Assembly (NCBI GenBank): GCA_032622095.1
Contig: CP136061.1
Coordinates: 97,401,345-97,465,344, forward strand
Source of the DNA: Siphonodentalium dalli
Lineage: Eukaryota; Mollusca; Scaphopoda; Gadilida; Siphonodentaliidae
DNA length: 64,000 nucleotides
Direction of reading: 5' to 3'
The notes below the pieces were generated by a model, which was not told the DNA's origin, searched no databases, and saw nothing but the letters and a program-made list of their open reading frames with translations. Below, piece after piece: positions 45,646-56,452 of this stretch. The position numbers and the translations under genes were made by a program. Each line of letters starts with the position of its first letter. The stretch's first letter is position 1.

Positions 45646-45681
45646 TGACGTAAATGACGTCATGAACCATGTCATGACGTC
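45646..45681. promoter_or_regulatory. Cluster of CRE-like sites (copy 1)
   Basis: TGACGTAA at 45646, TGACGTCA at 45655 and TGACGTC at 45675 within 36 bp. TGACGTCA is the consensus for CREB/ATF factors. No gene start is visible nearby, so a regulatory role is only inferred from the clustering. Confidence 0.4.
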
Positions 45682-46855
45682 TTCGCTGGTTTTCATTCAG
45701 CTAACCAACGAAATTGGTCAAAATGATACTAATCTATAGGCCTAAATCACATAGGAATTGTTCAGAAAAACTGAAGTTGGTAATTTCATAACCATCCCGT
45801 TGGTCCACTTCCGATTCTGTGATTTCACCATTTCTTTTGTGATATTATTGTTCCCAGGATGCGGCGCGTTGTGGTTGCTAATATGATCGCACGTGACACG
45901 TAGTGGAGCAACCACACAAATACATCAAACTGTCACAACAATTTCAATCTATACACGTAGTTTCCAACTGTTGCTGTGTCACGGCATGGGATTTCAAAAT
46001 GTTGAATATTTTCACCAAAGTTGGAGGGGCGGATTCCGCGGAACACTACAGTACAACCACCCTGACACCACATCTCTCGTTAAAGCAACTCATACACATC
46101 AATGCCAAACTAAACCTAGCAATTTCCCACGTTTATCTATGACAAATATAAACAAGAAAACCATAGTCAGAAATGGTAACGCCACCAAGATCATATTATT
46201 AGCCATAAATATAAATTATAATATAATTATAATATAAAATATTATTCATTAGTTAGCGCCTATATTAGCGCTTGTTAAATACCATCTAATAAATATTCAT
46301 CTTATTCACAACTTTAAGGAGTCGTTCTGGCACACGAGAATATTTATCGCCGTTTGATTTGCACCAAGTGAACTCGGCGCATATATATAATTGATAGAAC
46401 TGACCTTTATTATGATGATCGTGTCGTTATTTGTTTAAGATACGTATCAATTGACATATACGCACCCGTTCCCTATTAAAATCTATATATATCGCCCATT
46501 TTAGGGGAGCTCCGCGAATTCGGGGACTTCCGCAAAGTGATCTCCACAAATCGGGACCTACTGCAAATCGTCGCACCCAATGCAACTTGTAAACAAATAC
46601 GATGCGTTTTAACGAGGTGAGCTTTAATTAAACGAAAGAAGCATTCTACATAAACTATTTGTCATGGACTCAGCCAGTGTGCCATATATATGTGTCAACT
46701 AAGGTCGCTTTGCGTGGTAAAAGTGAAAAATGAAAGTGGAAAATCCTATTGAAAATGAAACTGAAAGTAGCCTACAATTTTGGGAAATTCCGCGGCAGAT
46801 TGCAGTGAATCTATACTATTGGAAGTGAATGTACAATTCCTGGAATTCTATCAGA

Positions 46856-46935
46856 TATCCCGACTCTGCTCGTTTTCGTGATCATAGGTTATATAGGCCC
46901 TATATGACCACGAAAACGAGTCGAGTCGCGATACA
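46856..46935. repeat. Short inverted repeat
   Basis: CGACTCTGCTCGTTTTCGTG and CACGAAAACGAGTCGAGTCG pair around TCATAGGTTATATAGGCCCTATATGA-type inner dyad. It lies in the extra 1.2 kb of duplicated unit 2. Confidence 0.7.
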
Positions 46936-47129
46936 TCCATCGGTACAAACACATTGTGTATACGATACAATTTTGACTTGATGACCAGAAAATAAAAGAT
47001 GGTGGTTAATCCAAGTCTCCAACAGAACAGACATGCGCGCTCCAATTAAAATTACCCACAATTCACTTCACTACACGGGGGTTCCCAAAGGGTTATACAT
47101 TATTTTCAGGCTATCAGAGTATTTATATT

Positions 47130-47285
47130 TTCAACCACATATTATTACACTGGTGACTTTAAGTTTACAATTTCAGCCTGTCCTGACCCTATGGGTACGA
47201 TTTATCATATTTTCAAAAACGTATTATACACCGGTGCCGTTAACTTTACAATTTCAACATATACGTGATTCTATTGGTACGATTG
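47130..47285. repeat. Two-copy repeat of about 77 bp
   Basis: ATATTTTCAA-CA-TATTA-ACAC, GGTG-C-TTAA-TTTACAATTTCA and TGGTACGATT-type phrases occur twice in a row. Confidence 0.5.
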
Positions 47286-47984
47286 AGTAAGGTACAAAAA
47301 AAATATCCAAGAATATATTTCTCCATTCGACCATGAGTCTATACAGATCTGTACACTAGTGTCCACCCACTTCGTGGCGGGAATGACTACATGAGCGCAT
47401 TATCCCAAAATATCACTGGGCAAATCTTTCGCACGAACAGTTTCATGGGCTCTTGTCAATAGAAAACATCCCTCGTTTGAATCCAGTCTGTATTTTTTCT
47501 AGAAAATGGTCTTTAGAGACGTCTCTTATTGCATCTAAGTGTATACGTTGTGGAAGGCAGCTGAATTAGCTCATGCAGGTACAAAATTCAAACTGATAGT
47601 CAAAAGGACATTTGAAAACATGATGAAGAATACAATCTTATATATACACACTAGGTCAAAAGAAGAACAAACAAAAAAGGAACAATGAAAACCAAACAAA
47701 CAAACAACACGTTTGTAGGGAGGGATCCAGGATCCCATATTAATTGTGTGCATATTGTATATAAAAAGTTGTATATGTGTTATGCGTGTTACTCATTAAT
47801 TTGTGTCGTTGTAATAAAGCTTTGATTTGCGTACTGGTGACTAAAAGACTTATCAAAGTCAAATATACATTATATACGCTGTTTCCTAACTTCTAACAAA
47901 AGCGATTATACGCTGATAGAGCCTCTATTTATGTCCCGTGTTAGTACGGTCAATAAAGCGTGTATGTGTATATATAAGGCCGTG

Positions 47985-48410
47985 GCTTAAGAGCAGTATA
48001 CCGCTCTTTAGCTATATGGGCCTGACACGCTATACCCTTCTTTAGTACCAAACGCTAAAGAGTGGTATACCACTCTTCATCTGTATGGGTCTGATACGCT
48101 TAAGAACTGTAGGCTACACCGTTCTTTAGCGGTTGGTACCAAGGAACGGTATGGGCCTACCGCTCTTCAGCGCTGGCACTAAAGAACGGTATACTGCTAT
48201 TCAGTGACAAACGTCAAAGAACGGGGCCCAGGAGTGGTGTACATCGGTATATATATACCAATATTTAGCTATACATGGTCCTGGCGCGATAAAGAACGGT
48301 CTTACATTATCATCCGTACTGCTCGATCTCCAGTGTCCGACTATAAAGAGCCGCATACCTCGCCTTAGCCCTCGCGGCATACCGTTCTTGAGCCTTCAGT
48401 GCTAAAGCCA
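47985..48410. repeat. Tandem dyad repeat, second duplicated copy
   Basis: Matches 45105-45540 with scattered substitutions and a missing piece near 48370. Confidence 0.7.
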
Positions 48411-48505
48411 CTTCGTATATATAATTGCGTCTATAGTCTAGTGATGTGAAATCAGTGTTTCCGGTAGAGACCAAATTAGTCTGGATTCTGGCCCACAAAG
48501 CCAAA

Positions 48506-48540
48506 TGACGTAAATGACGTCATGGACATGTCATGACGTC
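48506..48540. promoter_or_regulatory. Cluster of CRE-like sites (copy 2)
   Basis: TGACGTAA at 48506, TGACGTCA at 48515 and TGACGTC at 48534, preserved exactly in the second duplicate. A further TGACGTCA lies at 48798 next to a CACGTG E-box at 48722. Confidence 0.4.
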
Positions 48541-48869
48541 TTCGCTGGTTTTCGTTCAGCTAACCAACGAAATTGGTCAAAATGAAACTAATCTATAGGC
48601 CTAAATCACATAGGAATTGTTCAGAAAAACTGAAGTTGGTCCACTTCCGATTCTGTGATTTCACCATTTCTTTTGGGATATTATTGTTCCCAGGATGCTA
48701 TGCGAAAGCGGAGCGGAAGACACGTGATTTTTAACCCATTTTTGTGCGCCGTTTTTCATCGCGTCGAAATTCTGTTTCATGGTATTGTAAAAATTAATGA
48801 CGTCATTCACGCCTAAACTTGAAAAGCAACAACGCGCCTGCGGCGCGTTGTGGTTGCTATCAATAATGA

Positions 48870-50150
48870 TAAATATTACAGTATAATACCACCAACGAAA
48901 AAATATCAATCAGCAATTGTACTATATATGTTCGCCTGCGTACCGCCTGCCTATATTTCCAGAACACGATGCATACTAAACTATTCGAATGTATACTTTT
49001 TATAACTGAATATGGAAATACATTCAGTAAAGGGAGTGTTAATTGACCACACGCATCATTTGTTTCAGGAGATTAGCGACATCCTGCGCAGGAATAAGCG
49101 TCATTCCGGGGCAAAAGAAGGACAATTGCGACTTAAGAGGAACATGCGCCAAGACCCCCCTCCCTTCGGTGGCAACGGGGAAGGAGGAGCGGGTAAATTC
49201 GACATGAATATCGAGGATAAGCGCAATGAATGACGAGGGCCGGCTCAGTAACGTACTGCACAGGGACGTTGTATATACCCCGTTTTGCCTCGCACACATG
49301 TCATGAGCGGGGAGAGACATTTGTGTGGTGGCATCGTGCAGGAAAGACATGATTTCAATAACAGTGTGTAAATAGAAGCGTTAATACCAATCTGATCTTA
49401 CGCTGGACATCCCAGAAACAAATAATTTATATACATTTTAATAAAACATATTTAGGAAGAGATTTAATATCGTTGGGTTATCTCCCATTCATCAGGTTTA
49501 TTCATCACCAATAGTGGCTGACTGGTATTTCCGATACGACAGTTCATGTCTTATGGGGACTGTGCTAGGCTAATGCATATACGTTGACTACTAATTTAAG
49601 ATAATATACATGTTATTTTGCCTCAAACTTTCTGCTGAATCTGGTTAATTATGTTTGCACCTCACCCAGTATAGTTAAATAATAATGGACTGTTGCATAG
49701 CGCGTAATCGCATGAGACTCTAAGTAATTTAACAGTGATATTACACTTGATAGGTACAATCATATGTATTACAGGGAAGAAGAACGACACGCATGCATCA
49801 TCAACCGCTGTGCGCGTATATGTAGTCATCTTAAATCACGTTCAACAGTGCATGCAGTCGGTTTTTAATTAATCTCAACATCAAGTGTAATTAAAGTATT
49901 AAATACTAAATATCTCGATTGAACCATCTTTTCAAATGATATTGGTTAAATCTATTTTGGATTATTATTATTATCCATCTAAACATTGAGCTATGGTTTA
50001 TAACTTAATTATAGTTAGAAATTGTTGTCGATTACAGTTCCATCCATATCCATATGCATGTTGCTCATTTGAAAGTACACCTGTGTAATTTGTGTATGCA
50101 TCACATTGTACATGTATATATATACACCATTACTAATATATAACTAAATA
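48870..50150. other. No supported gene
   Basis: Overlapping ORFs at 49012-49233 (plus) and 49039-49350 (minus) compete for the same DNA, and neither shows a motif. The minus frame has a slightly more protein-like end (LIPAQDVANLLKQMM), so a short degraded coding fragment cannot be excluded. Confidence 0.35.
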
Positions 50151-50151
50151 A

Positions 50152-50718
50152 TCTCATATATATTTTGAAGACCTCTGTCTGTATGTTTGCATGTTTGTCT
50201 GTATGTTTGTCATTTATACAAATCTACGATTCTCGACCGATCGGGACGAAACTTGGTAAGTGTGTGTAGTTTGACCATGCGGTGGACGTTGTCGTATTGG
50301 CGAGCCCGTGCGGCGCCCGCTTCGCGCATGCGCAGACGAGATATCGGAAACGGGTTGAGTTATCGACTTGAAATTTGGTATGTGAATGTATCTTGCCCCG
50401 GATACGAATTTTATTGGGTCGCCGAGCCCGTGCGACGCCAGCTTCGCGCATGCGCAGACGAGATCTCGGAAACGGGTGGAGCTATCGATATGAAATTTGG
50501 TATGTGAATGTATCTTGCCCCGGATACGGTTTTTATCGGGTCGCCGAGCCCGTGCGACGCAAGCTTCGCGCATGCGCAGACCCAGATCTCGGAAACGGGT
50601 GGAGCTATCGACTTGAAATTTGGTTTTTGAATAGCCCGGACAACGTCGGGCTGGGTAGAGCTATCGACTTGAAATTTGTTTTTTTAATAGCCCGGACAAC
50701 GTCGGGCTCATCGGCTAG
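50152..50718 (+). mobile_element. Helitron-like element 1 (HINE-like) with 122-bp satellite
   Basis: Starts TCTCATATATATTTTGAAGA and CCTCTGTCTG, then a GTTTG microsatellite. The body holds about three units of 122 bp marked by CTTCGCGCATGCGCAGACGA. The 3' end has a hairpin AGCCCG-GACAACGT-CGGGCT (50689-50708), CATCGG, then CTAG followed by T. A 5' TC, a 3' subterminal hairpin, a CTRR end and insertion next to T are the hallmarks of Helitron/Helentron elements. Central tandem repeats are typical of their non-autonomous HINE or pearl-like derivatives. Open frames on both strands (for example 50187-50507) are satellite by-products. Confidence 0.75.
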
Positions 50719-50728
50719 TATAATATAA

Positions 50729-51416
50729 TCTCATATATATTTTGAAGACCTCTGTCTGTATGTTTGCATGTTTGTCTGTATGTTTGTCATTTATACAAAT
50801 CTACGATTCTCGACCGATCGGGACGAAACTTGGTACGTGTGTGTAGTTTGACCATGCGGTGGACGTTGCCGTATTGGCGAGCCCGTGCGACGCCAGCTTC
50901 GCGCATGCGCAGACGAGATCTCGGAAACGGGTGGAGCTAGCGACTTGAAATTTGGTATGTGAATGTATCTTGCCCCGGATACGAATTTTATCGGGTCGCC
51001 GAGCCCTTGCGACGCCAACTTCGCGCATGCGCAGACGAGATCTAGGAAACGGGTGGAGCTATCGACTTGAAATTTGGTATGTGAATGTATCTTGCCCCGG
51101 ATACGAATTTTATCGGGTCGCCGAGCCCGTGCGACGCCAGCTTCGCGCATGCGCAGACGCGATATCGGAAACGGGTGGAGCTATCGACTTGAAATTTGCT
51201 GTGTGAATGTATCTTGCCCCGGATACGAATTTTATCGGGTCGCCGAGCCCGTGCGACGCCAGCTTCGCGCATGCGCAGACCAGATCTCGGAAACGGGTAG
51301 AGCTATCGACTTGAAATTTGGTTTTTGATTAGCCCGGACAACGTCGGGCTGGGTAGAGCTATCGACTTGAAATTTGGTTTTTGAATAGCCCGGACAACGT
51401 CGGGCTCATCGGCTAG
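50729..51416 (+). mobile_element. Helitron-like element 2
   Basis: Same plan as element 1 with about four 122-bp units. The hairpin is at 51387-51406 and the end CTAG at 51413-51416. It is separated from element 1 by TATAATATAA. Confidence 0.75.
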
Positions 51417-51948
51417 TCTCATATACATTTTGATGACCTCTGTCTGTCTGTCTGTTTGTCTGTTTGTCATTTATACAAATCTACGATTCTCGACCGATCG
51501 AGATGAAACTTGGTACGTGTGTGTAATTTGACCAGGCGGTGGACGCTGTCGTATTGGCGAGCCCGTGCGGCGCCCGCTTCGCGCATGCCCAGACGAGATC
51601 TCGGAAACGGGTAGAGCTATCGACTTGAAATTTGCTATGTGAATGTATCTTGCCCCGGATACGAATTTTATCGGGTCGCCGAGCCCGTGCGACGCCAGCT
51701 TCGCGCATGCGCAGACGAGATCTCGGAAACGGGTGGAGATATCGACTTGAAATTTGGTATGTGAATGTATCTTGCCCCGGATACGAATTTTATCGGGTCG
51801 CCGAACCCGTGCGACGCCAGCTTCGCACATGCGCAGACCATATCTCGGAAACGGGTAGAGCTATCAACTGAAATTTCGGGCTGGGTAGAGCTATCAACTT
51901 GAAATTTGGTTTTTGAATATCCCGGACAACGTCGGGATCATCGGCTAG
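51417..51948 (+). mobile_element. Helitron-like element 3, abutting element 2
   Basis: The 5' TCTCATATACATTTTGATGA follows CTAG of element 2 with no bases between. It has about three 122-bp units, a TGTCTGTCTGTCTGTTTG head, and an end at CATCGGCTAG (51948). Its last repeat has a small deletion. Confidence 0.75.
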
Positions 51949-51949
51949 T

Positions 51950-53730
51950 ATCATATAATTTGATTGTCAAAATTCCCTGTCCAATTTGACGCCGTATCAT
52001 CAGCATGTGTACGTGTTATATTCCAGAACAGAAATACATCGGACCAATTAGATCATTAATAGCATGGTTTGAAGCTCATATATCGATTTACAAAAGAGGG
52101 ACTTTTACACTGTTACCCTTCTATGACTGGAGCTTCCTGAAATTTTGCAAAACACTGTGCCAAGCATTCTCTTATATATGCGAGTCTCCACGTATATAAT
52201 ATAATTCACTGGCACATCATGTTAATGCTGCACCAGCGCTGCTCACGTCATGATATGTTAACACGTTTTGAATATATGTCAGCCTAGACAAAATTCCAAT
52301 AGTGGTTATTTGTGACTTACATTATTTGTATTGTGTTATGTATAGATATATATTGAATATTGTGTGGCCTATTGGGCTTGTTAGCTCTTTATAGACTCAT
52401 GTTACATTAGTCTGTCATACCTTATATAGGCTTATGCGATGGACTCGAAGACATTGGAGATTTCCGGGATATCCGAATAACTCGTCCTTACAAATAATAG
52501 GACGTCCAAACGTCAATTTTTGACACAGACATTGTTTACCGGTCACATTTAAATTTTTTTTTTAGCCACACTGGGGCAATAGCAGTAGCTAATACCGGCG
52601 GCAATGGGTCGGTATGTGATGCATGGGTTGTCCATTTTCGGAATCTTATTGCGTACCAGTTCATTTTATTCTTCCATTTATTGTCGACATTTGCAGTTAC
52701 AGGCAAACGATTCACTTTAGGCTTCGTGTTTAGTAATTATTAATGATATTTTGTTCCTTGTCTGCATGTCCCACAACTCTACATATTATTCTCCAATCCT
52801 AGTGAGTTTCGCACTGCGTGGAAGTATGGATAGGTCGTCCGGTGAGAGAGGATAGGATGTCCAGAATGATTTGCTCTCTTGTGGATAGGTCGTCCACCAA
52901 GGAAATTAATTATTTCTCCTGTGTCTTGGTTTCAGTTGTCGCCTGGATGCTCGTAACGAAGTGATGTATGTGTGTTTTATATTGTATGGCAAAATCCGAC
53001 ACCACAATCCAATATGGTGGCCAAGGTGGCGGCCGAAATGTGAAAAATTGTACCACCTATCAGTTGTCTCTGGTGAAAAAGTGGGCATCTTAACACGAGT
53101 TAATACATTTATCGAATAGATGAGTCATTTGCGCACACAATGAAACCTTTCTCCTGTAGACGCCGCCAATGTCCGTAATCGTAGGTGCGCCGAATAGTCA
53201 TGTTATGACTTGCAAGAACCAGAACAACTATACATGTACCTGAGCTGATATTGATTTGCACCATAAGTCAATACGATCGCCGAGTTTGTCAATTGACGAA
53301 CCATATATTGTGAAGCGGCTAGCTTACTTGGAGATGACACTCTAAAAGATAATATGCTTATCGATTGAATGCCCATATTTTGTAGATGAATTATACCATA
53401 TACAACATGGGGAAGCTTGCAAAACAACGAATCGGCCGCTTTTGGAAAAAAGTCGTCAGCCAGACAACGGACAATGGGTTGTCTAAAACGTTCTTATTAG
53501 AGGAACTCTTCACCCCGGAAGCTGGTACAGATAATTCTGAATGTTGTAAATCAGAATCGGTTCGCATGTAATTGTTCTGAATCTTGAAAGTCATAATGTG
53601 TTGTCGTCCTTCGAGATGGCTACTAGTCAAATGTATTTGAAGTCGTTTTAAGTAGGAACCGATAGCTGATTTAAATACCGGCTCGTCTATACATATCGAT
53701 ATTATGACCCAAGTGAAAATTAATATGTGA
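51950..53730. other. No supported gene
   Basis: Mostly single-copy AT-rich DNA. The frame 53386-53571 (NMGKLAKQRIGRFWKKVVS) is short and unrecognised. The phrase GATAGGTCGTCC recurs three times near 52830-52895 for no obvious reason. Confidence 0.4.
52116..52260. mobile_element. MITE family A, shortened
   Basis: CTATGACTGGAGCTTCCTGA, TATATATGCGAGTCTCC and ATGTTAATGCTGCACCAGCG modules. The second hairpin of the full copies is missing. Confidence 0.6.
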
Positions 53731-53739
53731 AAACATCGA

Positions 53740-54440
53740 CGACTTTTCAATGTTTTACCACCAATTTGTCCGCCATCTTGGTTATGAGTATCAATTGCCC
53801 AACTCAAACGAATGCGTCTTATCAATGATCCCTACCTTACGTCAAGGTGGGTAGAATTCGCGTAACAATAACACCCATTGTCAGAAAGTAAAGGAATATA
53901 GGCGTGTTTTCAAATTGGTGTCACCATTTTAGTCGCCATCTTGGATTTGGAAACAATAACAATTTCTTGGATGAGATGAAAAGTAATTACGTATCCTCAG
54001 TATTCCCAACTCAACTCTAAGCATGGATGGAGTTAATTTGTCATCACAATAACGCCCACTGAATATAAATATGAGGGATTTGTTGTGATTTTTCAAAATA
54101 TGTCCACCATTTTGGATTCGAGGGACTTTTTGTTGGATGAGATATAAGGAAAGCACTTCGCCTAAGAATTCCCTACTCACAACAGTAAGCATTGAGGGGG
54201 TTGTTGTGACAATAACACTCACTGGTGTGAAAATCAGCAATTTTCGGTGAATTTTCAATTTCTGATCGCCATTTTGGCCGCCATCTTGGATTTGAGTGCA
54301 TATTCCTCAACGAAAGTATAAAAGGAATCCTAGCCGAGGTATTTCGTATACATACGTATGCATGGTTGGAGTGAGTTATAATTACAATAACACCCGCTTA
54401 ATTGAAACAAGCATTACGTTATTAGTGTCGATTCGGCGTT
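53740..54440. repeat. Tandem repeat, unit about 180 bp, about four diverged copies
   Basis: Each unit has CAATAACACCCACT-type and GCCATTTTGG-CGCCATCTTGGATTTG-type phrases, then a GA-rich and CCTCA stretch and an AAGCATGGATGGAGTTA-like stretch. Copies start near 53750, 53925, 54100 and 54265. Confidence 0.6.
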
Positions 54441-54620
54441 GACCCAATAGAATTATACCGGCATTTGGAATTTTTTTATTTCGGGCAAAAATATCCGCTT
54501 ACCTAGTGACCTCCTACTACGCTTTCTAAAACGCTTTACAAGTACTTGTTTATGTGCAGCCCAAACCACCAGAGTAGAACATCGACGAAGGTAAGGTTGA
54601 ATTGACACTATGGATAACGT

Positions 54621-54812
54621 TTGACTAGATATCAACAAATAAGTGAGAAAATGTATGTGGATTTTATGGACGCCCTGTCATTGTTATATGGACGACATAT
54701 CCCCTCAATAATTGACAATGTGGACGTCCTATCTGTATTATTTTTCACCACCGTGAGAACATGCAAATATGGAGACATAGTGAAATCACATGCTGTTTAT
54801 TGTGGAAATTGA
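54621..54812 (+). CDS. Hypothetical 63-aa protein
   Basis: Open frame from ATG 54621 (a second Met is at 54651) to TGA 54812. It reads like protein rather than noise: MYVDFMDALSLLYGRHIPSI and a hydrophobic VLSVLFFTTV stretch followed by polar residues. I see no motif. It lies just upstream of two further small frames (54894 and 55234) in the same orientation, an arrangement like the compact cassette in the palindrome. It could be a chance ORF. Confidence 0.3.
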   Translation: MTRYQQISEKMYVDFMDALSLLYGRHIPSIIDNVDVLSVLFFTTVRTCKYGDIVKSHAVYCGN

Positions 54813-54893
54813 TGTATATTTATGGGACATGCGGGTATTGTGAAAAATACCATTAATAATTACTAAAATGGAAATTTATACCTGAGACTGCAA

Positions 54894-54959
54894 ATGTCGA
54901 CAATAAATAGAAGAATTATTAACCAATACGAGAAGATAGAGGGCCTCGTTACCGTCACA
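54894..54959 (+). pseudogene. N-terminal gene fragment cut by a repeat
   Basis: ATG 54894 opens about 22 protein-like codons (MSTINRRIINQYEKIEGL). From 54958 on, the frame runs into sequence identical in kind to the flank of the palindrome centre (CATCTAAAAATAGAAT), so the original protein was interrupted there. What follows in the frame is repeat-derived Lys/Phe/Asn-rich sequence. Confidence 0.35.
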
Positions 54960-55190
54960 TCTAAAAATAGAATATTTGGGGGTCTAAAATTGGTTGTACT
55001 AAAATATTCCCAAAATAACAAAACCCAAAAAAAAATTCAAAACTTCAAAAATTTATTTTTTCCAAAAATTATTTTTTCCAAAAAATTTAAAAATTTCCAA
55101 ACTTCCAAATTATCAAAACCCCAAAATTTCCAAACTTCCAAATTATCAAAACCCTCAAAATTATTTCTCCAAAAAAAGTTTAAATAAAAA
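54958..55190. repeat. Diverged copy of the palindrome's centre-flank sequence
   Basis: CATCTAAAAATAGAAT, GTCTAAAATTGGTTGTACTA and AAATATTCCCAAAA match 59732-59785 in the same orientation. An A-rich TTCAAAA/TTCCAAA array follows, as it does before the centre. The GC-rich core and the family H half are absent here. Confidence 0.75.
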
Positions 55191-55233
55191 ATTTATAACG
55201 AGTTTTCGGTTTCTGATAATCTCGATATTAAAA

Positions 55234-55615
55234 TGTCGAATGTTAAATTATTTGCGTGTAATATCTTTCGTTATTTTTTTTTTGTTCAAATATTTTTCAT
55301 GAAATTATTAATCGATGTTTAGAAAATAGCTTTATTGGACATTGTGACCATCGATATGAATGCATACATTCCAGTGTTTTATCGGACGCAGTTCATATAA
55401 TTGTCATACCTGAAAATAGACACTATTACTTTTACATAAATAATAAAGAGCGTTTATTCTTTACACTCTCTCTATCCCATATGACAGGTGTGTATTATCG
55501 TGAATTATTGGAAGTATTGAGACTAACGGTCGAAAATTGTAATGTGAAATTAGAACCCTCCAGAATGAATTGTCATATTCGCTGTACACGCAATCACACG
55601 CGACATTGGTGGTAA
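55234..55615 (+). pseudogene. Hypothetical gene with a likely frameshift at a T10 run
   Basis: ATG 55234 starts a frame (SNVKLFACNIF) that ends at 55323. A second frame is open from 55262 to TAA 55615 (117 codons) and reads like protein: DAVHIIVIPENRHYYFYINN, later YYRELLEVLRLTVENC and a Cys/His/Arg-rich end (MNCHIRCTRNHTRHWW). The two overlap at the ten-T run 55274-55283, where a single indel would join them. It is either a homopolymer error or a true inactivating change. An alternative is a terminal exon beginning after the AG at 55321. I do not recognise the family. Confidence 0.4.
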
Positions 55616-56065
55616 CAATGTGTCTTTCACACCTTTGCTTTACCAAATGAATTATATTATTTCCTCGGTCACAGTTATATGCTATTCAGAAAACATATCG
55701 ATTTAATGTCTGAACAAACGAGTTAGTATCAATTAAGGTTGATAAACTGTGTCATTCACACGATAATTAGTTAGCCAAAACATGCATACATATTACGTCA
55801 GGTCGTGAGACACTCAATTATAGAAATTGCTTTGATGACATTGTTATAACAACATTACGTAATAACCCCTTATCACTCCAGTCACACTTACGATCATATA
55901 CCGAAACTACAGGTAGCACCGATGATGTAACATTACATCACTGCTATTGTACCAATGATAGGTTCAGACATGTTCCATGTTTAGAAAAATAGATAATCTG
56001 CAGGTGTTCACTTGACAAGAGATTTTGTACACTCAATCACAGACCAACGTGATAATACCAGCATC

Positions 56066-56410
56066 AAATTCGATCACCAATAGATTTGACTGTGGAATGT
56101 AATGACCTTTAACTTATTTATCGATCTAAAGGGACACTCATTATGAATGAATGTTAACAATACAAGCGCACGAATGAAGAGCGTTGAACATATACGAAAT
56201 TACTACACGAATGAATTGAACCTTGAAATTTATATTTCACATCTTACCAACAACAGCTACAGACATAATCATAGTATTATACTGTCTTGCATGTACACAC
56301 GCTATGACATCATTAAAGGCGGACAATCCACTCACGGTGTGACAACAGATACGGACATAGGCATAGTGTTATACAGTCTTCTATGTACCCACGCTATGAC
56401 ACCATTAACG
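56066..56410. repeat. Direct-repeat module within the left arm (copy 1)
   Basis: Two modules occur: AAATTCGATCACCAATAGAT to TTATTTATCGATCTA (again at 57512-57575), and TGAATGTTAACAATACAAGC to GCTATGACA (again at 57737-57910 partly and 57976-58260). The second contains two internal ACATAGGCATAGTGTTATAC-type sub-units. ORFs over these modules (56147-56425, 57995-58252) differ mainly by amino-acid changes, so I do not treat them as genes. Mirror copies lie at 61646-62170 and 63431-63775. Confidence 0.75.
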
Positions 56411-56452
56411 TACATTGGATGTTAGGTCTATGACTCTTGAGTATGCACCAAT

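Larger units (their letters stand above)
44238..48865. repeat. Segmental tandem duplication (units 44238-45870 and 45886-48865)
   Basis: Unit 1 starts GATCGCACGTAACACGTAGTGG and unit 2 GATCGCACGTGACACGTAGTGG. They are collinear to about 46150, where unit 2 carries 1.2 kb more (46150-47383), then collinear again from GACTACATGAGCGCATTATC. Identity is about 95 per cent by eye, with small indels. The end GATATTATTGTTCCCAGGATGC is shared. Unit 2 alone continues into a CACGTG- and TGACGTCA-containing tail before rejoining at GGCGCGTTGTGGTTGCT. Either unit 1 has deleted the middle or unit 2 gained it. Confidence 0.85.

Noticed and set aside
50187-51871. Family of 75-119 codon ORFs on both strands
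   Set aside because: They arise from the 122-bp satellite of the Helitron-like elements. Frames are open on both strands and differ between units only as the repeat does.
53391-53825. 144-codon minus-strand ORF and the overlapping 61-codon plus-strand ORF
   Set aside because: They overlap on opposite strands, part of the longer one is the 180-bp repeat, and neither has a recognisable motif.
54453-54638. 61-codon minus-strand ORF with a basic run (KRFRKRSRRSLGKR)
   Set aside because: It looks mildly protein-like but overlaps the start of the better plus-strand frame at 54621 and has no context to support it.
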